From Azolla caroliniana (taxonomy: Eukaryota; Polypodiophyta), in NCBI GenBank assembly GCA_043228905.1, contig JBHGNT010000013.1, forward strand, positions 20,584,001 to 20,648,000: a stretch of 64,000 nt of DNA, given 5' to 3'. Below the pieces are notes generated by a model. It ran no database searches. It was not told where the DNA came from and saw only the letters and a list, made by a program, of their open reading frames with translations. Below are positions 1 through 13,600 of this stretch, piece by piece. The translations under genes and the position numbers were made by a program. Numbering within the stretch: the stretch's first letter is position 1; every line of letters starts with the position of its first letter.

Positions 1-389
1 TCTAAGGTATCTGCTTCATTCAATGCAAAGGTAATATGTAAAGCATAAATTCAATAGTAGAATTTAATATACACATTCTAAACGACTAAGTTTAAGCATA
101 GGTGTGTGAATTTGAGTTTGTCATGTACGAGTATTGTTCACCACAAAATGATGGGTATATACTATATTTGTAGAATCATAATATAACTTTGCACTTTCGA
201 GTGGGTGTAGCTTTTAAAACACAACAACTTCTCGTGGATATTACACATTTTTCTCCTCTCTATCTTATCATACAATAACATGACCAATAATAGAAATCGA
301 CTCTTCTATAAAAATTACATGAAAGCATATTGCGAGGATTTGACCTTATTAATATTTCAGCATACAATTTTACATGTTACTGTAAAATT
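1..389. other. AT-rich stretch, nothing recognised
   Basis: No coding frame with recognisable content, RNA gene or repeat structure is visible here. Confidence 0.5.
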
Positions 390-870
390 TGTTGAGATAT
401 TAAGCTCAATCGTCCAATGTGTGTGATCTCATAAGTATTGACGCACATGTGTGGCTCGACTATCCAAAAGATATGTGATCACACAAGTATCGGGTGCACG
501 ACACATGTGTGTATATATAAAATCCCTTGTTATAACGTCGTAACTCCAAGCGATGTAATTAAAGTCCACTCACTCCCTTGTCATAACCTTGTATACTCCA
601 AGTGATATAACTCCCTTGCCATATAGTATTATAAATCATAGTCTGTGTTACTAAAATTGTGATTCCAATAATCTAATGAGAAGGTGAACCTATATAATGC
701 ACCCCTCTCCCATTGTGTATTGTTGGTTAATTATTATTATATTCCCTTTGTTGTATGCATTGTTTCCATGTCCCTCATTCTCATTCTCTCTCTCTCTCTC
801 ACAAATCATCGACAAACGTACATCTCTATCCCGTTGTGTGAGAAGTGCATACGTAGTTCCTTAATTATTT
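390..870 (+). mobile_element. LTR-like sequence (copia-type, possible solo LTR)
   Basis: It opens with TGTTGAGATATTAAGCTCAA, nearly the same edge as the copia LTR at 41656 and the LTR-like edge at 28497. A TATA-like box (TATATATAAAA) lies about 120 bases in, and a CT-rich tract follows, as in the 41656 LTR. The right end was not located and no target duplication was found, so both the extent and the solo-LTR status are guesses. Confidence 0.35.
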
Positions 871-879
871 ATACAACTT

Positions 880-3362
880 AATATACGTAGTGCATGTTAG
901 TAATACTTGTGACAACTAAATGAGTATTATACTTGCATTCACAAATATGACCTTCACATGAACAAGTTGCATAAAGCAACAATCGAACTAGCAACTAAAT
1001 ATGACCTTCAAATGATTGCAATAGGTAATTGCACAAAACTAGGATCAAACTAGTGATGTTTTTGTTGCAATCCATACACCTGTTTTGAGCGAACTACCAA
1101 ATATCTCTATTAATTAGGCTCCAAAATCTTCCACTTTGCAAAATCCAACCATCCTAGAGGTGAACCAAATATCTCACCCAATAAATGAATAATCACACCT
1201 ACACTATTCTTATTGTCACGTCACCAAAAGAGGAAGAAGAATATTTCATTAAAACAATCAATCCCTCTTTGACGCAACATACAACTACGTGTTGCAATGC
1301 ACTCTCCGAGTGTGCTTGCTCCCTCACCCCCCTTCTCTTGTTTATAACAATGAGTATCGAAGGAGTTGTGTGGAGGCACCTACTGCCATGAATCGATTGT
1401 GCACACCATAGGATCCTTCTCTAAACCAACTCCCACTGTTGCTGAAGGATGACCAATATGATATACATGTGAAACACTTGTTTTTATTCTCATCGTTTGG
1501 AATGACATATCCACATGTGTTGGTCTAAAAGTCAATATCAACACATAATGCCGTGTTCATGTTGAATCATTTCTAATTTGTCTTCTTGATATTTTATTAT
1601 ACATAAGGTATATTGATGAATTGTCTTGTAATTTTGTCATCTTGTTGTATATGTTCCTTGTTCTCTCCCAACTTCATGATAATAAAGAGAGCATTTCCAT
1701 AGCTTAGTAAACCAAGCAAAGGTTTATAGTAATATGAAGGACATCACATGTTTGAGTAATGTATGACCCCAAAAACTCCATGACTATAAATTTTTATGCG
1801 TGAAATTTTTGTGAGGAAAATTTCATTTGGATTGCATTTGGCTTTCAGTTTAATTAAATTCCAACAATATATTTGCTCATAATTCTCATTCAAAATAAGA
1901 AAGAATATAAAACACATGGCAATAACGATAGTTTATTAGATTTTAGCTTAGGTAGCAACTTTTTCAACTTTCAAATCTATGAAGAAAAACATAGAAAGGA
2001 CTATGAATGGTGTATTATTACAATTTACAACAAAATGTTTAAAATCGTAGTTTGTGAAAATATTGTATCACATATTTTGAATTTGATTACCATATGATAT
2101 ATCCCATTATCATGTTATTTGATAATCTATCCATGTTAAAACAATGTTCTTCATGGAGAGATCCATGCACAATATAAGTATTTATTGAACAATAATAAAA
2201 ATAAAAGTCTATATAGAAATATCACATAAGCAATGTATCTAAAATTTGCCATCGTGTTTTTATTAAAGATATCTCGAAAACATAAAGAACATGTGACTAC
2301 AAATTGAGCAATATGCTCATACTCTTTGTAAGAGGCCAAGTACTAAATAATAATGCTCCTTTTATGTTGGAGCTCCAAGCTACTATACAAGATGACCGAA
2401 ATATAACCTTCCAAACCTTCAGGCTTCAAGCGTTTACTTAATTGTGCATTCAATTGAAATCAACGCAACCATGAGAACCAAACTGTTCTAACCAGTTTGT
2501 TTGAGGATTTTTCAAGCTCAAAACAAATGGTTCAAGAGATATTGAGAACTGCTAGCTGTAATTTTGCGATCTACTTTTTGCTCGAATCAAAATATTTTTG
2601 ATCGCACACTCAAATTTTAAGTTTTCAAATGGTTCAAGAGATATTCAGATCTGCTCAGCCGTAAATTTGTGATTTGGTTATTGCTCGAATCCAAATATTT
2701 CTGATCATACACTCAAAATTTAAGTTTTCACTAAAGGGTTCAAAGTTAAAACTTCATAATATATTACATAAATTTTAAAGTTAACTTATATATTTAATAA
2801 ATACTTCAAAAGTGTCCCCCAAGTTGTTAAAGTCATTCATTCCTTAAGTCATTAAACTATTAACTCATCAAGTCTTTTTTCATTTGCCTAACCACTTTGC
2901 TTTCTTGACATCGCAAACAAAAATAGCTATTTTCTGTACTTCATGTTGATTAAATGACTATATGGTTGCCTTGTTAGTTTTCGTCAAGGCGACGATGGCT
3001 CGGTGGGCGCCATTATTTGAAAGGTCAATGGTCTCGATGAACACAAAGTTTGTGAATCTCACTAACTTTAGGGTCTATGAGTGGAGTCTACAACTTGAAC
3101 CCGACCCGACCCATGTTTTGATGATGGGCCCTTGTGATGTACCCGTCTCGAAAGAGCTTTTGATAATTTGGCAGAACCAAGGCTCTCATGTAAGTATCAA
3201 TACTAATCAAATGATCAAACCCAAGGAAGGCTCTACCCTTTGCTAGATTGACTTAGTAAGTAGCCCCAATCCTCATGAAACGTATGTCGACACACACATA
3301 CACATACACATACGTATACGTACAGACATGCGTATACAATATACGTATACATAGAGAGAGAA

Positions 3363-3410
<48 letters not shown>

Positions 3411-4500
3411 ACTATTATTTCCTCGACGAGGAGGGAAGCAGGAAGTAGTAATTCAAAGATACGAGGAGAGAGAGAGAGAGAGAGAGAGAGGGTTCGCGTC
3501 GAAGGATGCTCTGTTTCACTTCTGAAGGTATGACATTTCTTCCTCCTTTTGTTCCTTTTATCCCAACGTGCAGAATTCCTCTGTCTTCGCCCACTCGAGA
3601 AGAGATGATGAGAAATAGCAACATAGAAAGAAAATATGTATTGACCCAACAAGAGATTGCAACTGTAAGTTTGTCTCAAATGTGAGTAGAATGCAGTGCA
3701 ATGATCTATGATCAGAAATGGTTCAACTATGTGAAATCTACATGTTTCTTTCCAAATACGATTATATGCATCAATATATATGTAGGGAGAGAGAGAGAGA
3801 TGTAACATGTGTACATCTTAAGTCAGTGCAAATTATGAAAATCATACTCTGGTGTAGTATGATTCCCAAATAGGGAAAAAGCTGGAAATACCCCTGAGTT
3901 TTTCTTTATTCATCATAACTCATATAATCCAGCAAAAGGGAATAAATTGACCATATAATTGCTTACTCATATCCTACATGAAATTGAGAAGAAGGGGACA
4001 AGTTGTCTGTATAATGGCTCAAATAGCACATATATATTTCTACAGATGGGGTCAACCAATGGCATTTGGAGAAATAATGGAACTCAAGGGTATTTTCGAC
4101 TTTCTCTCTTCTAGTAATGCTGCTCAAGTTTATGAGATTCCCAAACCACTACAAATTAGTTAAATATCCACAGTACCACAGACGACAGATTTGAGATACA
4201 GAGTCACAGATGCAATGACATGGCCAAAATGGAAATTGAGAAGTTTGTCGGAAACAACAAATCTTGATTCTTATTCTTCTGACTTAATGAAGACATTCAG
4301 CTATCATCATTGATCAATCTGATCGGCTGAAGCATTCATCAATATGTTTTAATTAGAAATTAATTATCGTAATTTTGAAAAGTTACGATTCAAAGTTTCA
4401 AAAAGTTTGAAGACCATAGTTTTAATATTTTTAGCAATTTCTGGAATTTGGGTAATTTCAGTAGAACTTTGGGAATCATGGTAAACTAGAGTGACCTCTT
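880..4500. other. AT-rich intergenic DNA
   Basis: Short open frames only. The one at 2962-3246 (+, 94 codons) resembles no family I know and has no start context or intron signals that support it. Direct repeats of a short phrase (TTCAAGAGATATT) lie near 2530 and 2640. Confidence 0.5.
3366..3490. repeat. CT tract then GA tract (microsatellites)
   Basis: A long (CT)n run at about 3366-3406 is followed about 60 bases later by a (GA)n run at about 3470-3490. The two runs are complementary and could pair as a hairpin. A (CA/TA)n-like stretch precedes them at 3290-3340. Confidence 0.8.
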
Positions 4501-4537
4501 GGTAAATGTAGTATTAGGGTTCACTTACTTTCATCTC

Positions 4538-4552
4538 TATATATTTTATACT
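4538..4552 (+). promoter_or_regulatory. Candidate TATA box of the prolyl 4-hydroxylase gene
   Basis: CTATATATTTTATA lies about 100 bases before the proposed ATG at 4642, a normal distance for a plant core promoter with a short 5' leader. It depends on the first-exon call. Confidence 0.4.
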
Positions 4553-4641
4553 CTGTATTATTTTTCATCCATTAAATCTTCCCTGATTCAATTTTTGTGA
4601 ATTTTCAGTGCCAAGGGAAGGACATAGATACAGTTATATCA

Positions 4642-7600
4642 ATGACGTTCTTCGCTATGTTTCTGCTTGTTTGGATGGTTTCAGGGAGCTTCATTCAGGC
4701 TTCCTTTATTGATGATTTACCTGGTTGGATGGGAGAAATGTGAGTCTTATCTTGATTCCCATTGAATTTTAGGTCAATTTAGAGATTACCATGGGAGGGA
4801 ACTTTTTAAATGTCTGAACAAAAATGAAACTAAGGTAGCTGATCAAATCGTATGGTTGTGTTCTTTCATGACTTATATAATCTCTGATATTCTCTGACTT
4901 AAACTAGATGGGGAGGATGTGGAGGTCATGGTCACATTTGTAGGCCATATTTCCATCCTTGATTCATGGGGAAGACAATAGAGATTATGATTCTATATGT
5001 ATTACTTATTAGTCACTGTTTTTGGGCCACATTTCACAATGGAGAGGGCAGTTGAGGCAGGTTGATGGAGAGACATGTCTCTTTAGGAGCCTTGGAGAGT
5101 AGATGTAGATGTGCCTATACCTAGTTCAAAGAATCTACACTGAATATTTGCGTGTATGTTTGAAGTCAATTTTTGCTCATAGGAAAAGACCGTGACAAAT
5201 ACATTGGATGCGAAGGTATAGAAGAATAAAGCACAATATGAAAGGTCCAAGAGTTAAAAGATAAATGAAATTGAAGAGAAATACAGTTAGAGGCGTTTTT
5301 CAAAAGTAGAAAAAGCAGAAAAAAAGAAAAAGAAGAAAAACGCAGGAAATTAAGCAGAAAAAGCAAGGTAGAGAAAAAAGTTCATAACTTCTTCATCTCT
5401 TATCCAAATTTCAAAAGAAAATATTTGTAAGAAAGCTGACAAAGAGAGCTTTCTTGTATGACAAATTTGGATGACAAACCAGAAATAATGATATGAAAAA
5501 CGCACCACACAAACTCAAGGATATGTAGAAGAAAAGAAAAGAAAAAGCAAGAATAACGCAACTAAAAACCTATAAGTATGAGGGTCTTCTTAGCAATTGG
5601 GGAGACGAAGGGGGAATAGAATAGTTACAAAGGAGAGGGAAGAGTAGAATATCTAAGTAAGGAGGAAGAATAGAATATCTAAAGGGGAGGATAGATTATC
5701 TACAAGAAGAAGGGAGAAAGAATAAGAGGGTTATAAGAAACTTAGTAGAAGAAAGGGTGAAGAAGGAAATACTTTTTTGTCTAATATTATATTTAAGTAG
5801 TTATTTGGTTTTTGTTACTCTTAGAGTATAAGAGTATTGTATTCTTTTCTTATTAGTATATTGAAGCATTCTTTTTTCCTCCTCCTCTCTTCTCTATCAT
5901 TTTTCTCTATCTCTTCATCAGTATGATATATTGATTTGGATCACATTTGAGCTCTTGTATGTCTTACACACATTTGTGACATAACTCAATGCATTTGTGG
6001 AGATTGAGCTTTAAGCTAAATATAAGGTTGACTCAGTCCTGGGAGACATGATAGTGTATTGGAGACACATCATATATCATGATGACAATAGGGAACACCA
6101 TGTTGGAAGAGACCAGTTGTTATGATATATGTCATGAACAAAGCACTAATCCAATGCAGTTATCAATCTTTGTCTCATAAAAATAATTTAGAAATGACAA
6201 ACACTGTGATGTAGATTACAATAGACTTTTTATCTTCTTAATCAAATGTTTAACTTCTTTTTATTTTATCTCTTTCTCTCTCTCATGAGATAGTTAGAAC
6301 TGAGTTGGGTGCAGCCCCAACAGTCGACAATGAACCTTTTGAAGTTATAATGCATATATGTCAAATCCATTGCTGGTTCTTGCCTCACCTCTTTCTCTTT
6401 GAGATAGCTAGCCCGGAGTCAGCCCCAACAGTCATTAGAGGCACTTTTTGAAGTTATAACTCGTATGTCAAATCTGGGTATTACCTACGCATTGCCATCT
6501 ATTGTTGGTGCTTGTCTCATCCCTACAACTAGCAGAAGAAGGTGAAACCAACTGTTCATAATCACAAATAAAAGTTTGATTCACTGGCATGGCATGAATA
6601 TGGATTCTTTGCCGCCTATAGAGTATACCTGCGTGTATTCAAATTTGGATATGATTAAGTCAAAGCGAAATGTATTGATAAGGAAAGATATCATTAAAGT
6701 GGTTGGATCAATTAAAAAATGCAACTAGGCTCAAAGATAAGCAATTGTCAGTCGTTTATCTTACATCTGTCCCCATATGGTTTCATTTCATTATTAAAGA
6801 CAAGTATATGGAGATACACATGTCACCTACCCTTCACATAACGTTAAAGCAGGTTCAAACATAGAGGGAGCTTCTTGAGGGAGAGTTCAAGACTCATTGA
6901 TCCACCTAGGTAGAGAACTTTGACTTTTTTCGTCAGCATGGAGGCTCCTAGGGACACCCCTCATGGTGTACAATCAAATGTTTTAGCCAACATGGATTAA
7001 TAACTTTTAGCAATCACGGAAACAAGAACCATTTTTTCTTGTGTTGGACTATCATAAAATGTCAATATCGAGATTCAAACCTATAATCTTCAAACAAAAG
7101 TCTTACACTCGTAACCATCACACCAAGTTACGTCATATGATAAATTAAATTTCATATTATGATTATTTAGAGTTACCAGGTCCCCCTTTTGTCCAATATC
7201 TACATTCAAGCTCTCCAAATCACGACATCCACCCCCACCAAACCCGCATATCCTCTGGTATGTGCCAAGAATGGCAGGGCTGAAGGTAGTCGGCCTTCAT
7301 CTTCCTTGCTGCCTATGCCTCACGTTCACTTTATTCCTCCATCTTGACCACACCCATTCTTTCCACCAGCACCATGATCACCATCTTATCCACTAGAGCC
7401 TTCCTTCACACCTTGCACCACCACGAGTGGTTGTCGTGGTCTTGTTCGCTTTTCCTGAGTATAACCCTCCACGCAACAAGGATGTTCCACCTTCATCCAT
7501 GTCGTCCCCTTGGTGATGGCACTTCAACCTTCTTGTTTCCATCAGCCCGCTCTCTTTTTGTGTTTGCTAAGCCCCGTCCAAACATAGACATTGACTACTC

Positions 7601-10600
7601 TTTGCAGCCCCTTCTTCAAGTACATGCTCACATTTAGGCCCTTAGATGCCCACATTATATGTCTCCAGCTTCGTTCATTTTCATGGTATACTCTCTCGTT
7701 AGAGTTGACTACCCTTCTTTTGATCTTTGTACTAGTGTCCACCAAGTTTTGATGTGATTACATCCCGAGCAACACTCCTCAAACTTACCTAAATTGCTTG
7801 GCCCTCTTTGCACATCGTGGTGTTTCCTTCGACCTCTTCTTCCTTTGCTTTGGCTTTTGTCTCCTCGTCACCACCTTCCTTCTCTTGGGTCTTACTTTGG
7901 TTCAGGCGCAACTCTTCAGTGATGGCCCTATCTCTACCAAGCTATCTGTCCTTAATTCACCATTGTCCAAGTCTCTGGAATTGGTGGAGAGGAAATCCCG
8001 ATGCATTCACTGTCTTTCTCCTTTGCCTTGTTGAGTATAGCTACTTCCTGTCGTGGCTTATTGTCCATAGCCGCTTCCTTCTTGACATTGTTGTTTTTGG
8101 CTATCACGTCAAACCTATGGTATTGTACTCATTGACCTCCTTGTGCGCACCTTTGCATGCCACCCCTCTTAGTGGCTCTTCCACTCCTGAGATGACATCC
8201 ATCTCCTTTGTCCTTTCTACCTCACCCTTGGCCGTTACTTTGGCACTTGACAAGGTGGCTTGTTCCACATCTTCCCCCTTGGTACCTTTGTTTTCCTGTA
8301 ATTGGCCCATTGTGTTGGCCTCATCTTTTGTCACCATAGTTGACTAGGAGGTGACTTCCTCCTCTTCCACCCCTTGCCTTAATTCCAACTCTATTATAGC
8401 CTTCTCGTCGATTTCGACTTGCCCCTTTAAGCTTTCGGATGCCTTCCTTGTGCAAGCTGTCACATCAAGTATCGAAGTGCTTTTTCCCATTGAACTCTCT
8501 TCCTTTGATTGTAGTGGGTTGACCCTTCTCGACCTCCTTCACCCTTCCTTGGTGGGCTCTGCCAATGTTGATAAGATTCCTATCTTCCTTCAATCGTGTC
8601 CTCGGTATACTCTTTCCACTTCACATCAATCTTCAGTCAAACCATTTGCCCTGTTGTCATCCTCAAGTTGGACTCTGATAACCATCCTTTCGTTTTGATC
8701 GATGGACCTCACAAACATCAAGACCTTATTCACCCCCACTTGTCTTTGATCCTTCCCCGAGAGTTGAGCAAAACAACACTGCTCTAGGACGTGTGTGGCA
8801 CTCTGATGGGTCTTCGTTGATGCGACCCATAGGTTGAATTCGTACCAGCTACTTTCCCTCATCTCTTCGTAGTCATACTTCTTGAGTTAATGCTTTCTCA
8901 AAATACCCCCAAGAGTTGTGAGCTTCTTGAAGCTTTTTGGCCGCTTCATACACTGGCACGACCACCACCCGACAAAAACATTTGAGCCTCTCTGCCTCAT
9001 TCACATCTCTCTTGGTGCTCTCGAGAGACAATGTGCACATTTGCAGTTCCAAGAGCCACGGACTAAGTTGTGGTTATTTGATACACTTGTCACACCAACT
9101 CTTCTCTATGGAGTAGAAACATGGGGACCGAGTCTTAACAAGGCAAATCATTGGAAAGATTTGGAGAGACCTTTAGTGTCAATGATTGTTCGCATGATAA
9201 GGAGCAAAGCATCGGTGCCCCATGATATATTCTGGGCAGAGATGGGAACAACACCTATAATAACTGAGGCATTGTTCCGATTAGTGACATTTATCCAACG
9301 TCTTTGGGAGCTACCTAAACGAAGGTACCCAAGGTTGGCACTTATGTCATCAAGACAACTGGCTGAAAAGTGAGACACTCATTGTTGGTATGCTGAAATG
9401 CAGCAATGGTTCGAGTCACATGTCATGAGTATAAATGCACTACTGCCGTTCCAATATAGTTTGGACTGTCCCCACCTAAATATGACCAAAGTGGAAAAGA
9501 ATAGAGTGATCCGGACTGATATTATTAACTTGGAAAACAAGATAACATGGATCAGCCCCAAAATACCACTTGGTACAAAGATGGCCCACTATAAGACGCA
9601 CTTCTTACATACATCGGAGGATGGATTCGTCATCAGGCCACCTTATATGGACATACATCTATCTTATGCGCTGCGTAGTGTGATAGGGCAGCTAAGAACT
9701 TCATCACATCAGCTACAGATTGAGGTAGGCAGATATACACGACTACCTCTAGAAGAGAGAATTTGCCAATTGTGTCATGAAGGAGTGGAATCTGAGGAAC
9801 ACTGTGTTTGTCATTGTAGTGTCTTTTATGAATTCAGAGGGAGATACCATTGCCTCTTTAAACAAGGCTTTGGCCCACTACGCAAGGTAATGGAATATGA
9901 AGACCAACAATGCCTAGGACTTTTCTTGCTAGAGCTCAAGAAACATCAGGAAAAGTTGTTGAAGAATACAACCACACAAGCTCATCCACAAAGAACAATC
10001 ACAACTTTCTTTAGCCCCATCACTCCTACTAATCCGACAAGTCCATCACGGGATACACAAATGGGCTCCAGACCAAGACATAACAAAGGGGTTACAATTG
10101 ATCGGGCAATAGCAATTTGCCGTGCACGTAGGCCCCGTCCCCATGAACCACGACCTCGACAACCTTGTCATCAACAGATAAAAGCCATTATCTCCTGCCA
10201 TCGTAGGTGCTTCCCTCTCTTTGGAGACATTTCCATTCTAGATCGACCTATGCTATAGATCTTTCGAAGACAAAAGCTACAATATACCTAACTTGAGAAT
10301 CTCACATGTGCCAAAACCAGATTCCCTCGTTTCTTCTCTTTTCATCTTATTTACTTTTATATCTACTGTGTAGTATTTATTTTATTTTGATTTGTTCTCA
10401 AAGACGAGACAACACTCAAGATGTAATCTCTTATTTGGTCTTATCGGCCATTTTGGCCTCTTAAAAGACGTTAATATATCTTTCTTTCTTTGATTCATCT
10501 CCACATTGTAGGCTTTTAAAAATTTGGGACATTGTCCCTGTTAAAACCTGTTTCGACCACCCTTTCACAGCATGTTGTGCCGTTTCTTGTCTTTCTCTTT

Positions 10601-13600
10601 CTTTCACCAATCCCACCACCGTCCTTGACATCATTTTCGCAAAATCTTCATTGGCCATCGTCATCCACTCTTACCACTCTTTCACATTGGGTTCACCAAA
10701 GATGTCGCATAAACCCGGACGCGCGTGTTACTTGAGCGGGACCAAGGAGGACGTGATGCCTTGCAAGAAGATTCTTCAAGCCGCTTTTTAAGATCTGAAC
10801 GCTAATTTATACAAGAAATCCCTTTATAAAATTAAGGTTTACAAAATATTCAAAGTGATCAAGTACAACCGTGGTAAGTACAAGATGACCGTTAGACTCA
10901 ATCGAGAACACAAGATGGGGAGTGGTCGAGCTTCCGGTGAAGGTGAGTCAAGTGAACTGTGAAGATCGCGACCACTACTGACGGCAACTACACCTCGATG
11001 TCCGAGTAGTGTTCTTGGGCCACTTCGTGTGGGCGAACGAACTGAACCCCTTTCCGTCAAAGCCACCGACACATAATGACGCCCGGTGGTGAAGAAGAAC
11101 ACCCAAAATCCTCTCAAACCAAACCCTCAACTCTCGTGTAAGAAAATTAAGAAGAAGAAGAAAGAATCCTAAACTCTCACAAAGATAAGGAAAAATAAAT
11201 CCTAACTCCCAATTTATCTTTCTGTCAAAGCCACCTACACATACTGACGCCCAATGGTGAAGAAGAACACCCAAAATCCTCTCAAACCAAACCCTCAACT
11301 CCCGAGTAAGAAAAGTAAGAAGAAGAAGAAAGAATCGTAAACTCTCACGAAGATGATGAAAAATAAATCCTAACTCCCAATGTATCTTTCTTTCAAAGCC
11401 ACCTACACATAATGACGCCTAGTGGTGAAGAAGAAGACCCAAAATCCTCTCAAACCAAACCCGCAACTCTTGAGTAAGACAAGTAAGAAGAAGAAGAAAG
11501 AATCCTAAATTCTCACGAAGATGAGGAAAAATAAATCCTAACTCCCAATGTATCTTGAGAAGAAGAAGAAGAATTCTTAATGTGCACTCTCAAAAACCTA
11601 AAATGAGCGAACCAAAATAAGCCCTCTTCTCCTCTTTTTATAGAGAATATGGCTCCTATTTTTTGGCATTAAATGCTTTTCTTCTCTTTTCGCTTCAAAA
11701 ATGCAAAAAAGGAATAATTCCTTAATATGGACTGGTAGAAAATCGAACTCTACACCTCTTGAACATAGTCAATGGCCCTAACCACTAGGCCATTTTCTTT
11801 TCCTTATTATATATATATTTTCATATATGCATATTTATGTTTGTGGTGGCTGTGGTTGGGTCCCCCTTTTGTCCACTTTGTACCTTCGGGCTCTCCACAT
11901 TTTGACACCATATGTAGAGCTACCACTTTTAGCTATATTTGTTTTGGTTTGTTGTTCTCAAAGTCAACTTTTCAAGATGTAATCGTTGGTTCCTTCTCAT
12001 AGGTTGTTTTTTGGAGTTTAATGTCTTTCTTTCTCCCACTCATTCACTTGCCTACAAGCACTTTGGATACATTAATGTTAATGTAAATGTAAATGTATTT
12101 CATATTGCTTTAGGATTATCACCATCCGTGTTTACATGCATCAGAAGTGGCTCAGCGAAGTTGAAGACAAAGGTGAAATCACCATTCCAATTGCTACCAG
12201 ATGGGAGAGAAGCCTTTGACCCAACTAAAGTTGAACAAATTTCTTGGAAACCTAGGTATTTGTATAAGTATAGCTCAAATAATCAGGTCATTGGCATTTT
12301 TCATTTGCTTTATATGTGTGTTGTCTTATTGCAGGGCATTTTTATATAAAGGATTTCTTTCAAATGATGAGTGTGAGCATCTAAAACGTCTGGTGAGCTT
12401 TTGTAACTTTCACATTATTTTTTGCTTAGTTTAAAATTGTTAGCATTGAAAGCTTATTTATAGTCTATACTTCATATCACAGGCAAAGAGCAAACTTGAA
12501 AAATCAATGGTGGCGGATAATGAGTCTGGTAAAAGCATATTAAGTGAAATTCGCACAAGTTCGGGGATGTTTATTGGCAAAGGACAAGTAATATTTCTTC
12601 CTTCGCTTTTTCTAGATTTGTCCTCAATAACAAGAATTTATTTTGACACCGATTCAGCTTATATAATTTAGTGAATTCATGCTATCTGTTTCAAATAAGA
12701 AGAACTTGAAAACAAGAGAGAAAGTGAGAGCAAGGCTAATAAAGAGAGTGAACACTCAGGCATTGTTGTAGAATACTTCATGCATACGATACGCGTAGAA
12801 TACATATGCTAAGTATTCTAATTTGTTTTTTTAAAATAATTTAAAATACTTAGAATATGTGTAGAGTACTTTAACTACGTGTAAAATATGTTAAATACTT
12901 CTTAAAATTTTAAATTTTTGTTAAAAAAATCATTTTTATAATTTTTAAACTTTTTTGAAATGTTAAATATGTAGAATACGTCAAATACTTAGAATACGTA
13001 AAATATGTGAAAAATTATAAAATGGCAGTTCTAAAATGTAGAATACGTGTAGAATATTTCAAAGTATTGTAAAACGTAGAATACACATTTTTTAACAACG
13101 TTGCTCTCAGGTGGGGGCAAATGCATTACTTCTTATGGTCTCTTATTACCTCTTTTATAGCTTGGGCAAAACACTAGGGATATTATATATCACTGTTTTA
13201 CATGTAGGATAAATCCCAACTCTAGTCATATGAGCTTTTATCCCAACAACTTCTTCTCAAAGTGAACGCACCTTAAAGGGAAAACAATGGAGTATATAAT
13301 GTGCAGGCATATGTTAGGGTGAGCAATGACCTACCTCTTATAAGGTCATAGGAGATAGACTAACTTGTGGTAGGAGATTGGCTGGATTATGTTAAGTTGG
13401 TATCCAGAAAAGCTCAACTTGCTTATCCTCAAGCATCCATTGAATGAAGTTGGTACTTCACACAAGTATTCTTGGTCTTTTTATGAAAGACCAGTTTCTA
13501 TGTTATGGCAAGAACTTGTGGCAATTATTGCATACATATGGCTACCAATAGCTGTGCCAGTTTTTGTAATATATGCATCTGAATTAGCATATTGCTGCTT

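Larger units (their letters stand above)
8104..10664 (-). pseudogene. Degenerate gag of element D, split by a LINE
   Basis: Two minus-strand pieces align with the gag of element A. The first (10664 down to about 10500) starts MTMANEDFAKMMSRTVVGLV, matching the A gag start. The second (about 8990 down to 8626) includes DKVLMFV-type and DDNRANGLTED, matching LLFVKSIDR and DDDGANGLTED in A. Stops and frameshifts break it. The DNA below 8620 is the decayed repeat-rich region seen downstream of gag in A. The long plus-strand frames here (for example 7808-8347) are only its complement. Confidence 0.7.
7145..11907 (-). mobile_element. Element D: decayed gag-only LTR retrotransposon in P4H intron 1
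   Basis: Minus-strand relative of element A. It keeps the right (5') LTR 10703-11907, a primer-binding site at 10683-10698, a decayed gag, a polypurine tract (reverse of 7228-7239) and the last part of the left LTR ending CACGACA at 7227. Both LTR ends share the phrase 'ggtccccctttTgtcca...ctctcca'. No reverse transcriptase or integrase is visible. The start of the left LTR could not be found. A LINE interrupts gag. Confidence 0.72.
10703..11907 (-). repeat. 5' LTR of element D (about 1.2 kb)
   Basis: It begins TGTCGCATAAAC (plus-strand edge) and ends TTTGACA, corresponding to the TGTCGC..CACGACA edges of A. It contains a 168-bp tandem repeat and a tRNA-like segment. P4H exon 2 starts 237 bases beyond it. 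Confidence 0.6.

Noticed and set aside
3233-3808. 191-codon minus-strand frame rich in Ser-Leu and Arg-Glu
   Set aside because: It is open only because it crosses CT and GA microsatellites; the peptide is low complexity with no domain.
7344-8800. Plus-strand frames up to 179 codons with hydrophobic, Ser/Leu-rich peptides
   Set aside because: They are the complement of the decayed element D gag and repeat region, whose minus strand aligns with element A.
11939-12255. ATG at 11939 as the P4H start
   Set aside because: The N-terminal 70 residues would include a VNVNVNV run from a TAAATG repeat and no convincing signal, while an upstream exon gives a signal sequence with matching phase.
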